From: Silene latifolia
Taxonomy: Eukaryota > Streptophyta > Magnoliopsida > Caryophyllales > Caryophyllaceae
Direction of reading: 5' to 3'
Assembly: GCF_048544455.1 (NCBI RefSeq)
Contig: NC_133536.1
Location: 198,341,325-198,405,324, forward strand
DNA length: 64,000 nucleotides
Positions within the stretch are counted from its first letter, which is position 1; the number at the start of each line of letters is the position of its first letter. The notes below the pieces were generated by a model. It searched no databases. It was not told the origin of the DNA and saw only the letters and a program-made list of their open reading frames with translations. The position numbers and the translations under genes are program-made. Shown piece after piece: positions 11,090 to 22,789 of this stretch.

Positions 11090-11162
11090 TCAGTTATATA
11101 ATTGTTACCTTCTTTGATATCCCTATTTAAAAAAACGCGCTTTCGCGCGGGATATATACTAG
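11090..11162 (+). mobile_element. Second Helitron 3' terminus
   Basis: The hairpin CGCGC-ttt-cGCGCG (about 11136-11150) is followed by 'ggatatataCTAG' ending at 11162 before a T. This is a second Helitron-type 3' end, 73 bp after the first, implying one Helitron inserted close to or inside another. Its 5' end is not assigned. Confidence 0.55.
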
Positions 11163-11939
11163 TCTGCTAACAAAAGAAAACAGGATTTCTTTGCTATTAG
11201 ATTTTCTTAGGTGTGACTATTTATAAGGATCAACTAACTGTCTACGGCTTTCCTTAACTTAATGACGGAGTACTTTTCTTTACTCAAACTATGATTTCCT
11301 TTTTTCTTTAGGAAATCATAATTTCTACCCAAATCAAGGTAGTGGTGATCCAAAATATTTTGGAAATAAATAATAAAAGGAAAATAGTTGTATGAATCAA
11401 TTGAAAATATGCAATGAATTAAAACTTATTGGAAGTTTATTTAAGAGACACTTTTTATAAAATACGAGTATATGTTAATATTTCTTTCCTAATTTGTTGT
11501 TGTCGGTTATTATTATTACTAGATTTCTTGCCCGTGCTACTAAATAGTGTCTCATTTAACCGAAGTGTAAAAATTACTCCCTCCTAGTCTCTATTTTTTT
11601 CCCTTTGTTTGTGGACACGTGTATTAAGGCGATCAATAAATAAGAGTAAAAGAGTTGGTTGAGGTTTGGTGATAGGAGAGAGGTATGAATAATTAGGAGT
11701 TAAATAAGGAATTGTGGTGCCAAAACATTAAGAAAAGTAATAAAATATGGGTAAAAGAGTTGGGTGGGCCTGGTGATAGGAGAGATGAATGAGTAAAATA
11801 AGAGTAAAAATTTCAAAAATAAAGAAGGGGGAGAAAATCTGAATAATTCGTTTAAATAAATAGGGAAAAAAATAGTGAATATGAGCGAATATAAGTTTTT
11901 CATTCAAGGGTTGATAACATTCAAAGTCAAAAAAATCAG

Positions 11940-11940
<1 letters not shown>
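11163..11940. other. AT-rich non-coding DNA
   Basis: No gene is seen. Near 11519 'actagatttcttgcccgtgct' resembles a Helitron 3' end on the minus strand but lacks a clear hairpin partner. A diverged direct repeat ('gagtaaaagagttgg..ggtgataggagaga') occurs at about 11643-11680 and 11751-11785. Confidence 0.45.

Positions 11941-11972
<32 letters not shown>
11941..11972. repeat. (TCTA)n microsatellite
   Basis: About eight ATCT/TCTA units directly abut the 5' end of the Helitron at 11970. The terminal TCTA may belong to the element. Confidence 0.9.
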
Positions 11973-11974
<2 letters not shown>

Positions 11975-13319
11975 ATTAATAAAGGAAGCTTTTTTCGAAC
12001 GATTATAGAGAGTCCAACTTTACTGGAATACTTTCAAGCGATATTACCTTAGTAAACTACAATTGATCTCCCTTGTGACGGGTTACCATTTGTGACGGAT
12101 ATTTTGTGAGTTAAAATGATAACAAAATGGGTTAGTGGAGAAAGGGGACCACATGAATAGTGTTGCAGAGAGAGAAAAAGTGGGTACTTTGTGAGGTAAA
12201 ATGGTATCCGTCACTCAAGAGTGACGGATATGTGCCGTCACAAACAAGAATTTGTGAGTAAACTACTCCCTAAAAGATACGTAGAAGAGTTTATGGGCGA
12301 TACAAAAAGTGCATCACCAATAATTAAGATTTATTATGTTAGAAATCTAATACAACTCAAATATATACCTCCAATGCTATATATAAAAAAAAAGCCCTTG
12401 CTTGATCGTCACTCAACTTCTTTATATCATCACAAATTCTTCTTTGTGACGGCACCTATCCGTCACAAACAAGAGACGAATACCCACTTTTTCTCTCTCT
12501 GCATCACTATTCATGTGATCCCCTTTCTCCACTAACCCATTTTGTTACCATTTTATCTCACAAAATATCCGTCACAAATGGTAACCCGTCACAAGGGAGA
12601 TCAATTGTTATATCATTGTTCTACGTAGTTTTTATGTTTGCTCATTAGTACGTAATTTTTATGTTTGCTCATTAGTATTGACATTAATAATTTCTTTGTT
12701 TTTCTTTCTTTGCAGGTCAATTGCATACATTCTATGGAATTCCAATCATTATTGTGTTGTTTTCATAGTCTATGTACAAATAAAGGTAACTATTAACAAT
12801 AAGCAAATTTGTCGGAGATGGCATCACAAACCGAGTAACGAGGTATGCATTATGTGTTATCAACTTATCATATGCTTTAGCTTATGTTTTGGATATAAAT
12901 TTGTCGGAGATGGCATCACAAACCGAGTAACGACCGTCTTACACAGTAACTACGGGCTCTTTTATTATCTGGCATATAAAAGTAGAAATTAAAAATTGAT
13001 TTGATAGTAAAAAACAAAAAAAAAAATTCTAAGTGTCGGACCAACAGAGTCCAAGTTATAATACTATGTGCAAGTAAACAAGCATGAGTCTTAGTTTTAG
13101 GATATATGAGAAAATCATGCAAATCCCATGTGTTATTGTTTGACATAGTTATTTAGTTTAAAATTTAATTTCGAAAATTTGGGAAAACGGTACAAAGTAC
13201 CTTATTTGAGTAATTGAAACACAACTGTTACGTATCATTTAAAATGATATTGAAAGGTCCATAAAAATCAGAGGAAAGACAAATTTAAAATCCGTGCAAC
13301 GCACGGACACAAAATCTAG
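11970..13319 (+). mobile_element. Non-autonomous Helitron carrying a palindromic MITE
   Basis: The 5' end TCTATATTAATAAAGGAAGC follows A11969. The 3' end has the hairpin CCGTGC-aa-cGCACGG (about 13292-13306), then 'acacaaaatCTAG' ending at 13319 before T13320. All Helitron signature features are present: A|T insertion site, TC start, hairpin, CTAG end. There is no Rep/helicase. Cargo includes a long inverted-repeat MITE (12060-12607) and a direct repeat of about 37 bp, 'aatttgtcggagatggcatc...gagtaacga', at about 12804-12840 and 12899-12934, spaced about 95 bp apart. Confidence 0.8.
12060..12607. mobile_element. Foldback-type MITE with ~170-bp inverted arms
   Basis: The left arm starts CAATTGATCTCCCTTGTGAC at 12060 and runs through 'gtcactcaagagtgacgg' to about 12250. 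The right arm, about 12430-12607, is its inverted complement and ends 'cacaagggagatcaattg'. The arms include 'ccgtcacaaa' repeats and match at high identity, so the element can fold into one long hairpin. A diverged partial relative lies at about 39060-39245. TSD is ambiguous because the ends are themselves palindromic (CAATTG). Confidence 0.8.
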
Positions 13320-14702
13320 TTCATAATAGTACTAACATTCTATGAATGATGCTTGAACGAGAATACAAAAAAACCAATTAAACACACGAATTTCTAACAA
13401 ATAATCTTAACGGTGTTGGGTTGAGAGAGAGAAAGAGAGAGAGAATTGAACCGCTTCAAGACATATTCTAACCTATCACGTTAATTACATCAAATTTTAC
13501 ATCCTATTTTTAATGTGGACGAGCCTGTTACATAATGTGGTTTAGTATATATGTTGATGTTCTTATAGAGCAAAAACTTTAGGAACTTGCTAAATCTCGC
13601 ACACTGTTTTACTCAACACAAAAACTTCGGAGAGACGGTCTCTCAATAGCGTCATTAAGAGAGCTCTCACATGATGAGAGTGAGGGACCCACTGATTTTT
13701 TTTTCCGTATTATTTCTCTCACTAAATTAGTGAGAGACGGTTTCTCATGAGACCTACTGCTTAATCAATCCCGCGCATTATCCCTCTTTTTTCCGACTAT
13801 ACCCTTCATTTCCCACCCTTCTAAGAAAGACACAAGAGAGAGAAGGCCAATATACACCCCCATATCCGCCACCGACACTCTCTCCACCAGCCTCTCAACG
13901 CCGCCGACCACCCCTCCACACCCTAATCCCATTGTCGACCACTCCTTCCAATACTCGACCCGCATAAAAATAGTTTGTGCATGCCAGTGAAGATAATCAA
14001 TTGGTTCATTTATGTACTTGATGCTCCATTGATTGATCTAATTGGATGAAGGAACATATGACATGGTGCAATGACATTAAAGATTAGCAATAGAAAAAGA
14101 AAATGACGATTAATGGTTGGCACACCCAATCATAAACCATTGGAGCGGTTAATCAACGACGACCGCCAAAACCCTAGATCTACTGGTGGATTCTTTTGCG
14201 GAGTGCCGGGGGAGACGTTAACAAGGTGGTCGACGACGCTGGGAGGTTGGTGCGGTGGTCAAAGGGTCCGGTTATTACGGTTATGAGTCTCTGCAGTACG
14301 CGCGCAAGGGTTGCGGTTCTCGGCGCGGTGGTGGGTCGTTGACGTCGGTGTAGGGGCAGAGAGGAGTGAGCAGCGCGACTTAAGGTGGCAGACGGTAGGG
14401 GAAGGGGTTGTTGGTTTTGGGTGTAGATGGAAATCGTTGTATACTGGATTCTTTTTTTTTATTTTTTTTCCCTCTCTCTCTCTTATTTCTCTTTAGTGAG
14501 TGAGAAATGAGAGGGGTATATTCGAAATAAAAGGCAAAAGTGCGCAGGATTGAAAAAATTAGTGCCGTGAATATATAGTAGATTAGTAGATATAGACGGA
14601 TTTCCCTCTAACGTTATAACCGTGAATTACTATGACATAATTTGAGGCATCATCATCAAATTTCTACTACTCCAATCTTGGATATTAATTTGTATTAGCT
14701 TT
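13320..14702. other. Repeat-derived DNA with internal inverted similarity
   Basis: No gene is supported. A short foldback lies at about 13629-13755 ('ggagagacggtctctca' against 'gagagacggtttctc'). The stretch at about 13768-13830 ('atcccgcgcattatccctc..ttttccgactataccc') is matched in inverted orientation at about 14480-14560 ('gaaatgagaggggtatattcgaaataaaaggcaaaagtgcgc'). The enclosed segment 14130-14450 is GC-richer. It may be an element with degenerate inverted ends and unknown cargo. Ag/ga-rich microsatellite DNA occurs at 13423-13443. Confidence 0.4.
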
Positions 14703-15360
14703 TGTTGAAAAATTAGTGTCAATCTCTCACGCGCAACGGAAGCAACCAATCGGCAAGTAAACCATAAAAGTAAATAAATGTAAGCAATATTAAGATGAGA
14801 CAATATTTAGGGTCAAACTCAGGGCAAAACCTTCCAAACCGGAAGTAAAAACCACTAGGCAAATAGACTAGAATCCACTATAATAATATAGTACCAGTAC
14901 AACGTAACCGTCCCAAATTAATACTAATTCTAAACCCACAATAATATAAGATAACAACCTCTACCCTCCAGTAATATTAGTCAATGCCACTAATATCACC
15001 CCTAGAGCAACCTCCTAAATTATTGTATAAAAATATCTGTTGTACCGCCTCTCACCCTTACACCCGACTTGCTATTTTCTACCAAGCTAAGTCACCTTGT
15101 TTGATATTTATTGTGAGATGTTTTTCCAAAGGATTTACGTCCTTTAAATAGTAATGTGAAGTGACGTTATAATTTAAAATAATAAAATCACTTCATGTTA
15201 CTCACGAATGAATTAAAATAATTCATATGTTTTTCACGTAATGTAAAAACAAATGAATTCACATCTTTTATTCACACCTTATGTTACATGTACATAATCC
15301 ATAATTTGTTCATGTAACACTTACAAACTTAATGCCTTGCGTTGGATGTTTCACCCAACA
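14703..15360 (-). repeat. Copia-type LTR (3' LTR of a minus-strand element)
   Basis: In minus-strand orientation it starts TGTTGGGTGAAACATCC at 15360 and ends TTTTTCAACA at 14703, giving 5-bp TG..CA inverted ends. Immediately upstream on the minus strand is a purine-rich GGAAGGGGAGATT tract (15361-15374), the expected polypurine tract. Length is 658 bp. The partner LTR is missing. Confidence 0.8.
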
Positions 15361-16215
15361 AATCTCCCCTTCCAACATAAGAGAACATAACCGAGGAATC
15401 AACCATTGGCCTTTTGAAATCACCAGCTGCGCACCCGAGTTAGTATCTGGTCCCCACCCCTAACACAATATCAAGGCCAATGCACCATCTACAACTGAAA
15501 CCGAGTCAATGACGTTACTTGACTCCGAAGAGAACCCTCTTGCTCTCCACCTTTCTATCAGCAAGTATTTTACCTTTGCGCCCGTCTATAACCTGAAAAC
15601 AATCTACCTTCGCCGCCTCTTCCGCGAACGAAACACGTGCACGACTTTCCGTTTTCAGCCATCATGTGAGGTTTTTACTACATATGCATCCAGACGGTAT
15701 AAACCACGACGTAACTCCCCCTTCACGAGGACCATAAAACCCTTAGTCACTTTCATTACTCCCCCATGAGCTTTATACCCATAACCCTCAGAGTCTAGTT
15801 AACTAAGTGAAATTAAATTCTGCCGCAACTTTGGAACATAGGCAACCTTATCCAAAGTGTGCACCATCCCATTTGACAATTTTATTTTTACCACCCAAAC
15901 ACCCATGACATTAACTGTTGAGTTATCAGCCAAACTCAACTTACTAGTCACGCCTTCTTGGAGCTCATTAAAATTATCTTTACGGGTGCAAACATGGTTG
16001 ACACAACCATAATCTAATATCCATTTTTCCTTGGAAGACACGTCGTTCACATTCGTGACCGCAAATATATCATTATCATCGGTAAGGAAACAACCACTAC
16101 TTCCTTCACCGGCAACCAAGTTGGTGCCGCCCTTGATTTCTTCATTCTCGCATTTGTATTCTAACGTTACATCGGCAAAATCGTCCTCACAGAACTCTAG
16201 AGCTGATACGTCTGA
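15361..16215 (-). pseudogene. Ty1/Copia gag-pol fragment (protease / pre-integrase)
   Basis: The minus-strand frame contains KWILDYGCVNHVCTRKDNF, then a 'TLDKVAYVPKLRQNLISLS' segment. This is the Copia protease to GAG-pre-integrase region. The usual catalytic D-S/T-G is here D-Y-G, so the protease is dead. Past the stop at about 15799, further frames give GYGYKAHGG and GLYRLDAYVV, with stops between them. The remaining integrase, RT and RNase H are absent, because the polypurine tract and LTR follow within about 400 bp. It is a strongly deleted relic whose 5' part merges at about 16215 into a GACCCG-rich dispersed repeat. Confidence 0.8.
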
Positions 16216-17166
16216 CCGGACCCAAATTCGATCAAACCCAACCCGATAGAACCCACGAAGATTGCAAACCGAAACCAACCTGACACAACCCAATAATCAC
16301 TAATCTGAACCCGAACCGAGCCGACATGTACCCGGCTTGTTATTGACCCGATTAAATTGATGACCCGATAATTATATTAAGCTTAATACTGATCAAATTG
16401 AAAGGGATATCCTGTTTAGTTTGATACCCTTGACTTCATAATTAAACCAAATAACGGTAGAAAAACTAATTTTAATGCTAAAAGTTGAAGTAATTAGATA
16501 AAATCGCTAGACCCAATAGCAACCCGACCCGACCCAAACCCAACTTGACCCGATACATCATTTGACTCAAAATGACCTATACCTGAGCTAGACCGACCCG
16601 ATATTTCCCAAACCAGACTCTACTTTACCCGACTTAACCGATTGCCACCTCAACATGACCCCACTTTAACGCATGACATTTGAGCCAGTTATGGACTTTG
16701 TACAAAATGTGTCGCCCAAAAAAAAAAACATCAAATTCCATTTTCCCTAACATATGTTCTTTATTACTCCTGGCTTAGGTCATCATAAAAATTCGCTTCA
16801 TTTTATTTTTCTCCTTTTTTATTCAATCTCTCGATTACTATATCAAGGAGCAACTCACACTTTAGCTATCAAAAGAACAATTCATACTTCAACGGATACT
16901 CAAACAGTTAAACTTAATGCTTCTTATATCTTAAATTCAACATTTAGAAACTCCTATTTGTAAATATAAATTGAATATACATACAAAACTTAATCATGTT
17001 TTTTAAATAAAATTATTAGAATAATAATATTTAAACCGCATACCCGTGCAATTTGTACGGATTAAAAACTAATGTAATTGAGAAATAAACCAAATTGGTG
17101 CTCAAAGTAAAGAATGTGTATCATCACCGCCATAGTTATTTATTTATACGATAAGAGAGGATGAAC

Positions 17167-17214
<48 letters not shown>

Positions 17215-17560
17215 AACAAGTGAGGGATATCGACACCAAGGACGTATTGCTGGATAATAAAGTGGAGTTCCCGTGATGGATGATCGAGAATGATAAGTTT
17301 ATTGAATACTCAAACCCAACCTGACCCGATATATTATTTGACTTGAAATGACCTAACTACCTGAGCTAGACTAGCCCGATATTTTCCTAACCCGACCCTT
17401 CTTTACCCGACTTTACCCGAACCGACCTACCCGATTGCCAACTCAACGGGACCCCACTTTAATGCATGACCTTTGAGCCCGTTATAGACTTCTACAAAAT
17501 GTGTCACCCAACAAAAACACCATCAAATTCCATTTTCCCTGACATATGTTCTTCTTCATA
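16216..17560. repeat. GACCCG-rich dispersed repeats, partial direct duplication
   Basis: Multiple 'aacccgacccgaaccc' strings occur on the plus strand. A segment of about 220 bp ('gacccgatacatcatttgac' to 'ccattttccctaacatatgttct') at about 16546-16762 recurs at about 17317-17552 with about 85-90% match by eye. Between the copies lie a Helitron-3'-like hairpin (CCCGTGC-aattt-GTACGG, about 17047-17064, followed by 'actaatg') and a 43-base poly(A) at 17170-17212. Related GACCCG strings recur at about 22050-22260, 22920-23215, 37480-37640, 38100-38250, 41620-41790 and 61520-61650. No gene is seen; the right end borders the synaptotagmin promoter. Confidence 0.6.
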
Positions 17561-17651
17561 TTTAACCAAACAAATTAAAACAATGAAATGCAATTGAATT
17601 TAGCCTAACAACTTATCTGGGTTTCTCTTAAATTTTCAAAAACAAATAAAA

Positions 17652-20600
17652 ATGGGTTTTGTTTTGGGAATTATACTTGGGATTGCATCAGGTATTGGGT
17701 TGATCATGTTTTTCGCGTATTATGAGAACATTCGCGCCAAACAACGCAATGAATTGGTCTCTTTCCATCTTCCTTTTCTTTTTCATTTCCCAGTTATAAT
17801 AACAATGTTGATCGTTCGTTTAATGCAATAATGTCAAGTGGCGTTAGCAGGAACGCTCGCTCTCGTTGGACAGCGAAAATTTTGAAACCCTTATTAAGAT
17901 TTACGCCCCCACTAACTTGAAATCCTGGTTCTGCCACTAGTGCGACTCATAAAAGATTAATCAAAATATTACTATGTTAGAATTTGCTGAATATATATTT
18001 ATTTGAACTATAAAGATTGAATCTTTAATTTGATATTTGAATTATGAAGGCTGCTACAGTGGCTTCCTTTACTAGGATGACAATACAGGATGCCAGGAAA
18101 ATATTAACACCTGAAGTTTTCCCAAGTTGGGTTGTTTTCCCTAAAATGGAGAAGGTAATCACTTTGATGTAAGGTTATTCTCAATTTTCTTACATATATA
18201 AACTACTTATAGTTTCTGATATCATTGTCGGGATGTTTCGTGTAGTTAAAATGGCTTAATTCTCAGCTAGAAAAACTTTGGCCATACATTGATGAGGTCG
18301 GTTTTCATCTGATTTCATTCTGTTTAATATTGGTTAGTTTGGAGTTTTATTTATGCATTTTTGAGTGAGATTGATCAAAGAATGATTCTGTGAGGTGTGG
18401 AAATTGCATTAGGCAGCATCAGAGCTTATAAAGACCTCTGTTGAGCCAGTTCTTGAACAATATAGACCCGCTGTTTTGGCCTCGCTTACGTTTAAGACGC
18501 TTACTCTTGGGACTGTTGCACCCCAATTTACAGGTTTGTATCGTAATTGCGAGTTTCTGAAACTTGTATGTTTGCTATGTTCATTTCGGTTAGTAATAAT
18601 AATAATAATGTTCCTAGTGACTACTGATATCAAGTGGTGGAGAATGTTTGCATTTTTAGGGATTGGTATTATCGACAGTGATCCAGGGGAGATAATCATG
18701 GAAATAGAGATGCAGTGGGATGGTAACCCCAACATTGTACTTGATATTAAAACACATGTCGGTGTTACGTTGCCTGTGCAGGTATAGGTCTATTCCTTCC
18801 TTTGCTGCCTGATGAGTTGACGAGCTCTGATGTTTAATTAGTATGTGAATCAGTTAACTTTATTACTTAACTGGCTTAGGGGTCGGAAATAGTAACTTTA
18901 TTACTTAACTGGCTTAGGAAATGTGGAATCTACAGGAGGAGATACTACTTACCTGGTTTAGGAAATAGTAACATCAGTCATTATGAGCGTCTCACGTATA
19001 GAAACTAGTCTGTATAAGATTTGTAACTTGTAAAGGTGGACTTCAATAATGGGAAATTAACGAGGAAATGAAGTGGCTTTGCGAAATATAATGTTTTGAG
19101 AGTTGAGACTGTCTCTTGTGAGAATTCGTGTTACCCTCATGTCACTCATAACTATAAAATTTACTTTGAAAAAGTTTCACTGGGTGTATGTGTGAATCAG
19201 AAATTGTAAACAGTTATTTGCATTGTCGAAATCTGATCTTCAGTACACATTGATCTTCAAATTTGTTATAGGTTGGCTCAATGTAGGAAACTAGGAGCAG
19301 TCACTGATCTTGTTTATCTTGCCATTGTTTGTTTAGGTGAAAAATATAGGATTTACTGGTCTATTCAGGATAATCCTCAAACCTCTTGTGAACGAGCTTC
19401 CGTGTTTTGGTGCTATATGTTTCTCATTAAGGAAAAAGGTGTGTAACTAATAATATTCTTGATCTTAGCATTATCTTAACTGAGTAGTTATTTTGCTTCT
19501 AGCTTACCTGTCGAACATCTTAGCTCTAAACTTTGATTAAAGCACATTATCGTCGTTTTTGTTTTCTACCAAACTAACTAATTCATCTTAAACTCAGAAA
19601 GACTTGGATTTCACACTCAAAATAATTGGTGGTGACATTTCAACAATTCCGGGGCTTTCTGATGCCATCAATGTAAGAAATTTTCGCTTTTTAAGTATAC
19701 TAGAGCAAGAATGTCTGTTATGATGTGTACTTGTTTAGCTTGAAATTCTTGTCTGCTTTCAGTGAAAACTTTGCCTACTTGAGTCCTGAATTATTGAAAA
19801 AAATTCATGCTTCTCTGGTAGGCCAAAAGGAAGAAACGAGTTTCTTGTCATAGACTGTTCTTATAAAATGCCTCGGACTGTAATTGCAGCCGACATTCTA
19901 GATATATAAAACATATTTTACACTTGAAATCGGTTTGAGCAATTACATTAGTGTCCACTGCCTAGAATCTGGACTGCTTGTCGTAATGTACTCGTAATAT
20001 TTTATGGGTATTTAGCATGTTTGTGAAATGTTTGTACAGGAAATGATAACAGATGCTGTAGAAGATTCAATAACGTGGCCAGTTCGCCAGATAATACCAA
20101 TAATACCCGGAGATTACAGGTAAGTAGTGTCTCCTCCTGTATATTCCACATTTCTAGTCAAAAGGGTGTTCCAATACTCCTTATGTATTCCAATACTCCT
20201 TGTTCAGTGACTTAGAACTGAAGCCGTGTGGACTATTAGAGGTGAAGCTAGTGCAAGCTAAAGAACTGTCCAATAAAGATTTGATTGGAAAGTCGGATCC
20301 TTTTGCTGCTGTATTTATACGCCCATTACGCAGCAAAACCCAAAAAAGCAAAACAATCGTATGTTTTTATTCTTTCTTATCCTATAATAAATCATGGGAG
20401 TTTTCTATGTTGGTTGGTCTTGGTTAATATTGTATAATCTCTTCAGAACAATCAATTGAATCCAATATGGAATGAAAGTTTCGACTTTGTAGTAGAGGAT
20501 GCAACGACACAACATTTGACAGTGAGAGTTTATGATGATGAAGGGCTGCAACCTGCTGAAATAATTGGTTGTACTCAAATCGCATTAACTGAGCTTGAGC

Positions 20601-21602
20601 CGGGTAAAGTGAAATCCTTGTGGTTAAAACTTGTCAAGGATGTGGAGGTACAGAGAGATACGAAATATAGAGGGCAGGTACAGCTGGAACTCTTGTACTG
20701 TCCAATAGGCACCGGAAATCAGATTTTGAATCCCTTCTATCCCGATGTACCACTGACAAACATAGAAAGGGTGTTGAAGGAAGAACCTGAAGAAGATGCC
20801 AGTGATATGGAAAGAAAGAAAGCCGAGAGAAAGTGTGAGGTTATTCTTAGAGGAGTGCTATCAGTAACAGTAGTATCGGCCGAGAGTTTACCAATTATGG
20901 ACATGTCCGGTAAGTCAGACCCGTATGTGGTAGTCACACTGAAAAAGGGTGGAACAAAAATGAAAACCAGGGTATGTTTTCTGTCTTATGAATTTGGTGC
21001 TGTCAGTACATAAATTTCAGAAATAGTTGAGATTCGGAATTTGACAGCGATTTATAATTTATTGTTTATGTTTGCAATTTCAGGTTCTAAATAAAACTCT
21101 AAATCCGGTATGGAATCAAACATTTGATTTTGTTATTGAGGATGCTTTGCATGAGTTACTCATCTTTGAAGTCTATGATCATGACACAATCGGAAAGGTG
21201 ATCTTTTATATTTACATCGACCTTTTATTACAGTCTCTTTTGCTGAAAAGTCGAATACTAAGCGAATTTAGCGAAGGTAAAACTTCATTTGTCGAAACAA
21301 TACAGGGCCTCAAAAGTCGACAAGATTTATATATCACTTACTATGTATAGGCCGTTTTTTTTTTAATCGTCTCCATTTCTTTCCATCGAGTATTAACTTG
21401 GAATTGAATATGGCAGAATTATATGGGGAGGTTTGTAATGACCCTTACAAGAGCATTACTGGAAGGGGATTTCTATGATATCTTCCCATTAGACGGAACG
21501 AAGAATGGAAGACTCGCATTGCATTTGAAATGGGCGCCTCAACCAATAATGAGGGATAATACGATGGAGAAAATGGAAGCTAGAATCAAAACTAGTTTCT
21601 GA
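17652..21602 (+). CDS. SYT5: Synaptotagmin (SMP plus two C2 domains), SYT4/SYT5 type
   Basis: Exons read by eye with GT-AG borders: 17652-17756, 18050-18154, 18246-18296, 18413-18533, 18660-18781, 19337-19438, 19598-19672, 20040-20119, 20208-20358, 20447-20971, 21084-21197, 21417-21602. All phases join and give 578 codons plus TGA. Residues 1-25 form one membrane anchor (MGFVLGIILGIASGIGLIMF). An SMP lipid-transfer domain spans about 65-250 (LGTVAPQFTG, MQWDGNPNIV, GGDISTIPGLSDAI). C2A spans about 255-385 with calcium-loop residues NKDLIGKSDPF and YDDEG. C2B spans about 435-560 (MDMSGKSDPYVV, NPVWNQTFDF, YDHDTIGK). Plant SYTs of this kind tether the ER to other membranes and exchange lipids; that is family knowledge. 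The last C2B loop reads GK-NYMG where homologues I recall have KDYIG. SYT4 and SYT5 cannot be separated by eye, so the symbol is a best guess. Confidence 0.92.
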
Positions 21603-22437
21603 ATTTCGAATGGTGTCATTTCTTTGACTTTTTGGATGACAAGCTTTCAACTTGGAGATATACCATAGAGATGATCTGCGAGCGCAGTTCCTGGAGTTCA
21701 TATGGGAAAGATACATGCAGTTGCGGAGCCATGATGAGTAAAAGTTTTGAGGGGCCTAAAATACACGAAGTCATTCGAAAATGTGGGAGGGAAAGAGACA
21801 AATTACTAATGAAATAAAGCAACTTAAATCATTTTTTTCATTGCTCAAGGAGACGATCATCCCTATTAACCCCTCCCTCGCTTTGCCACTGAGGGAAGCT
21901 TTGGCTTAGAACAATGTTCAAGGTTGCTATAGCTGTGCATTATGATGTTTTTGTAATGTTCAGTGAGGCTTTTATGTTTTGGTGTCTCATGGAAGCTTAT
22001 ATGAACACCTAATTCTGTATGCGGAATTCATTGGACATTATTTACACCTACACAAATGAGTCACCAACCCTCAACTCTAACCCGTTAATTTTGTGTCGGA
22101 TTCGTGTCATGTTTTTGTTTCATGTCAATATTTGGATAGTCTAAATACATTTATGTGATGCAGGATAAAAAAAAAAATAGGATAACTTTAGTAAATAGGT
22201 CATTTGTGTCGGGTTCGTGTTTAGAGAGCTCTACCCAAACCGACACGAAATTTAGTATATAAAGCATATGCAAACATTTCATTGAGATATTAGATTGATC
22301 AAACTACGCTTGGGTATATTTTTTTTTGTTTTTGGGTGAGGAGGGAACTCGCAGCCTTTACCTTTGATGTGCATTGGGTAAACTCTCGGGTGTACGTAAT
22401 AGCCTGCAAACCACGTATACCATGTATATTTGGAAAT
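21603..22437 (+). other. Synaptotagmin 3' UTR/flank, shared with the F-box cassettes
   Basis: From the stop codon onward ('tttctgaatttcgaatgg') this flank is closely similar to the DNA 3' of F-box gene 2 (41131-41806). From about 21845 ('ccctccctcgctttgccactg') it is also similar to the DNA 3' of F-box gene 1 (37279-37840). It includes 'gcattatgatgtttttgtaatgttcagtgaggcttttatg', a plausible 3' UTR with poly(A) region. A GACCCG/'gtgtcgggttcgtgt' repeat lies at about 22080-22255. Confidence 0.7.
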
Positions 22438-22440
22438 TAA

Positions 22441-22786
22441 GGTGCTGTTTGGCCAAGCTTAAAAAATGTTGTTGTCATTGAAAAAGTAGTAGTTTGGCTA
22501 AACATGGTAAATTAGAAAGTTTTAAAAGTGTTTTTGAGAAGTCAGAAACTGATTATTCACCCCTAGAAGGAGAAGTAGATATTTATTACTTCTACTTTTT
22601 ACATAAAGAACCAAATAAGCAAATAAAAGTTGTATTAAAGTAATTAGGCCAAACAAATAAATTTTGTGGAAACCGCTTTTATAAAAGTATGGCCAAACAA
22701 CTAAAACTTTTTCGAAAAGTAACTTGTGAATAAACTACTTTTAAAAAGAAAATAGTCATTTTCCATAAGCAATGCCAAACAACACC
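22441..22786. mobile_element. Tourist-like MITE, TSD TAA, with empty-site paralogue
   Basis: Ends are GGTGCTGTTTGGC and the inverted GCCAAACAACACC (one mismatch), flanked by TAA on both sides (22438-22440 and 22787-22789). The paralogous flank after F-box gene 1 reads 'ggaaattaaatatgcgtcc' (about 37844-37862), exactly the pre-insertion sequence with one TAA. The flank at about 61360 is also empty. The element is about 346 bp and contains no ORF of interest. Confidence 0.93.
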
Positions 22787-22789
22787 TAA

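Noticed and set aside
11519..11540. Minus-strand Helitron 3' end
   Set aside because: CTAG and a GCACGGGC string are present but the second hairpin arm is not convincing, so no element was called.
18409..18735. Minus-strand frame over synaptotagmin exons 4-5
   Set aside because: Shadow of the spliced plus-strand exons, whose borders and phases fit the known protein family.
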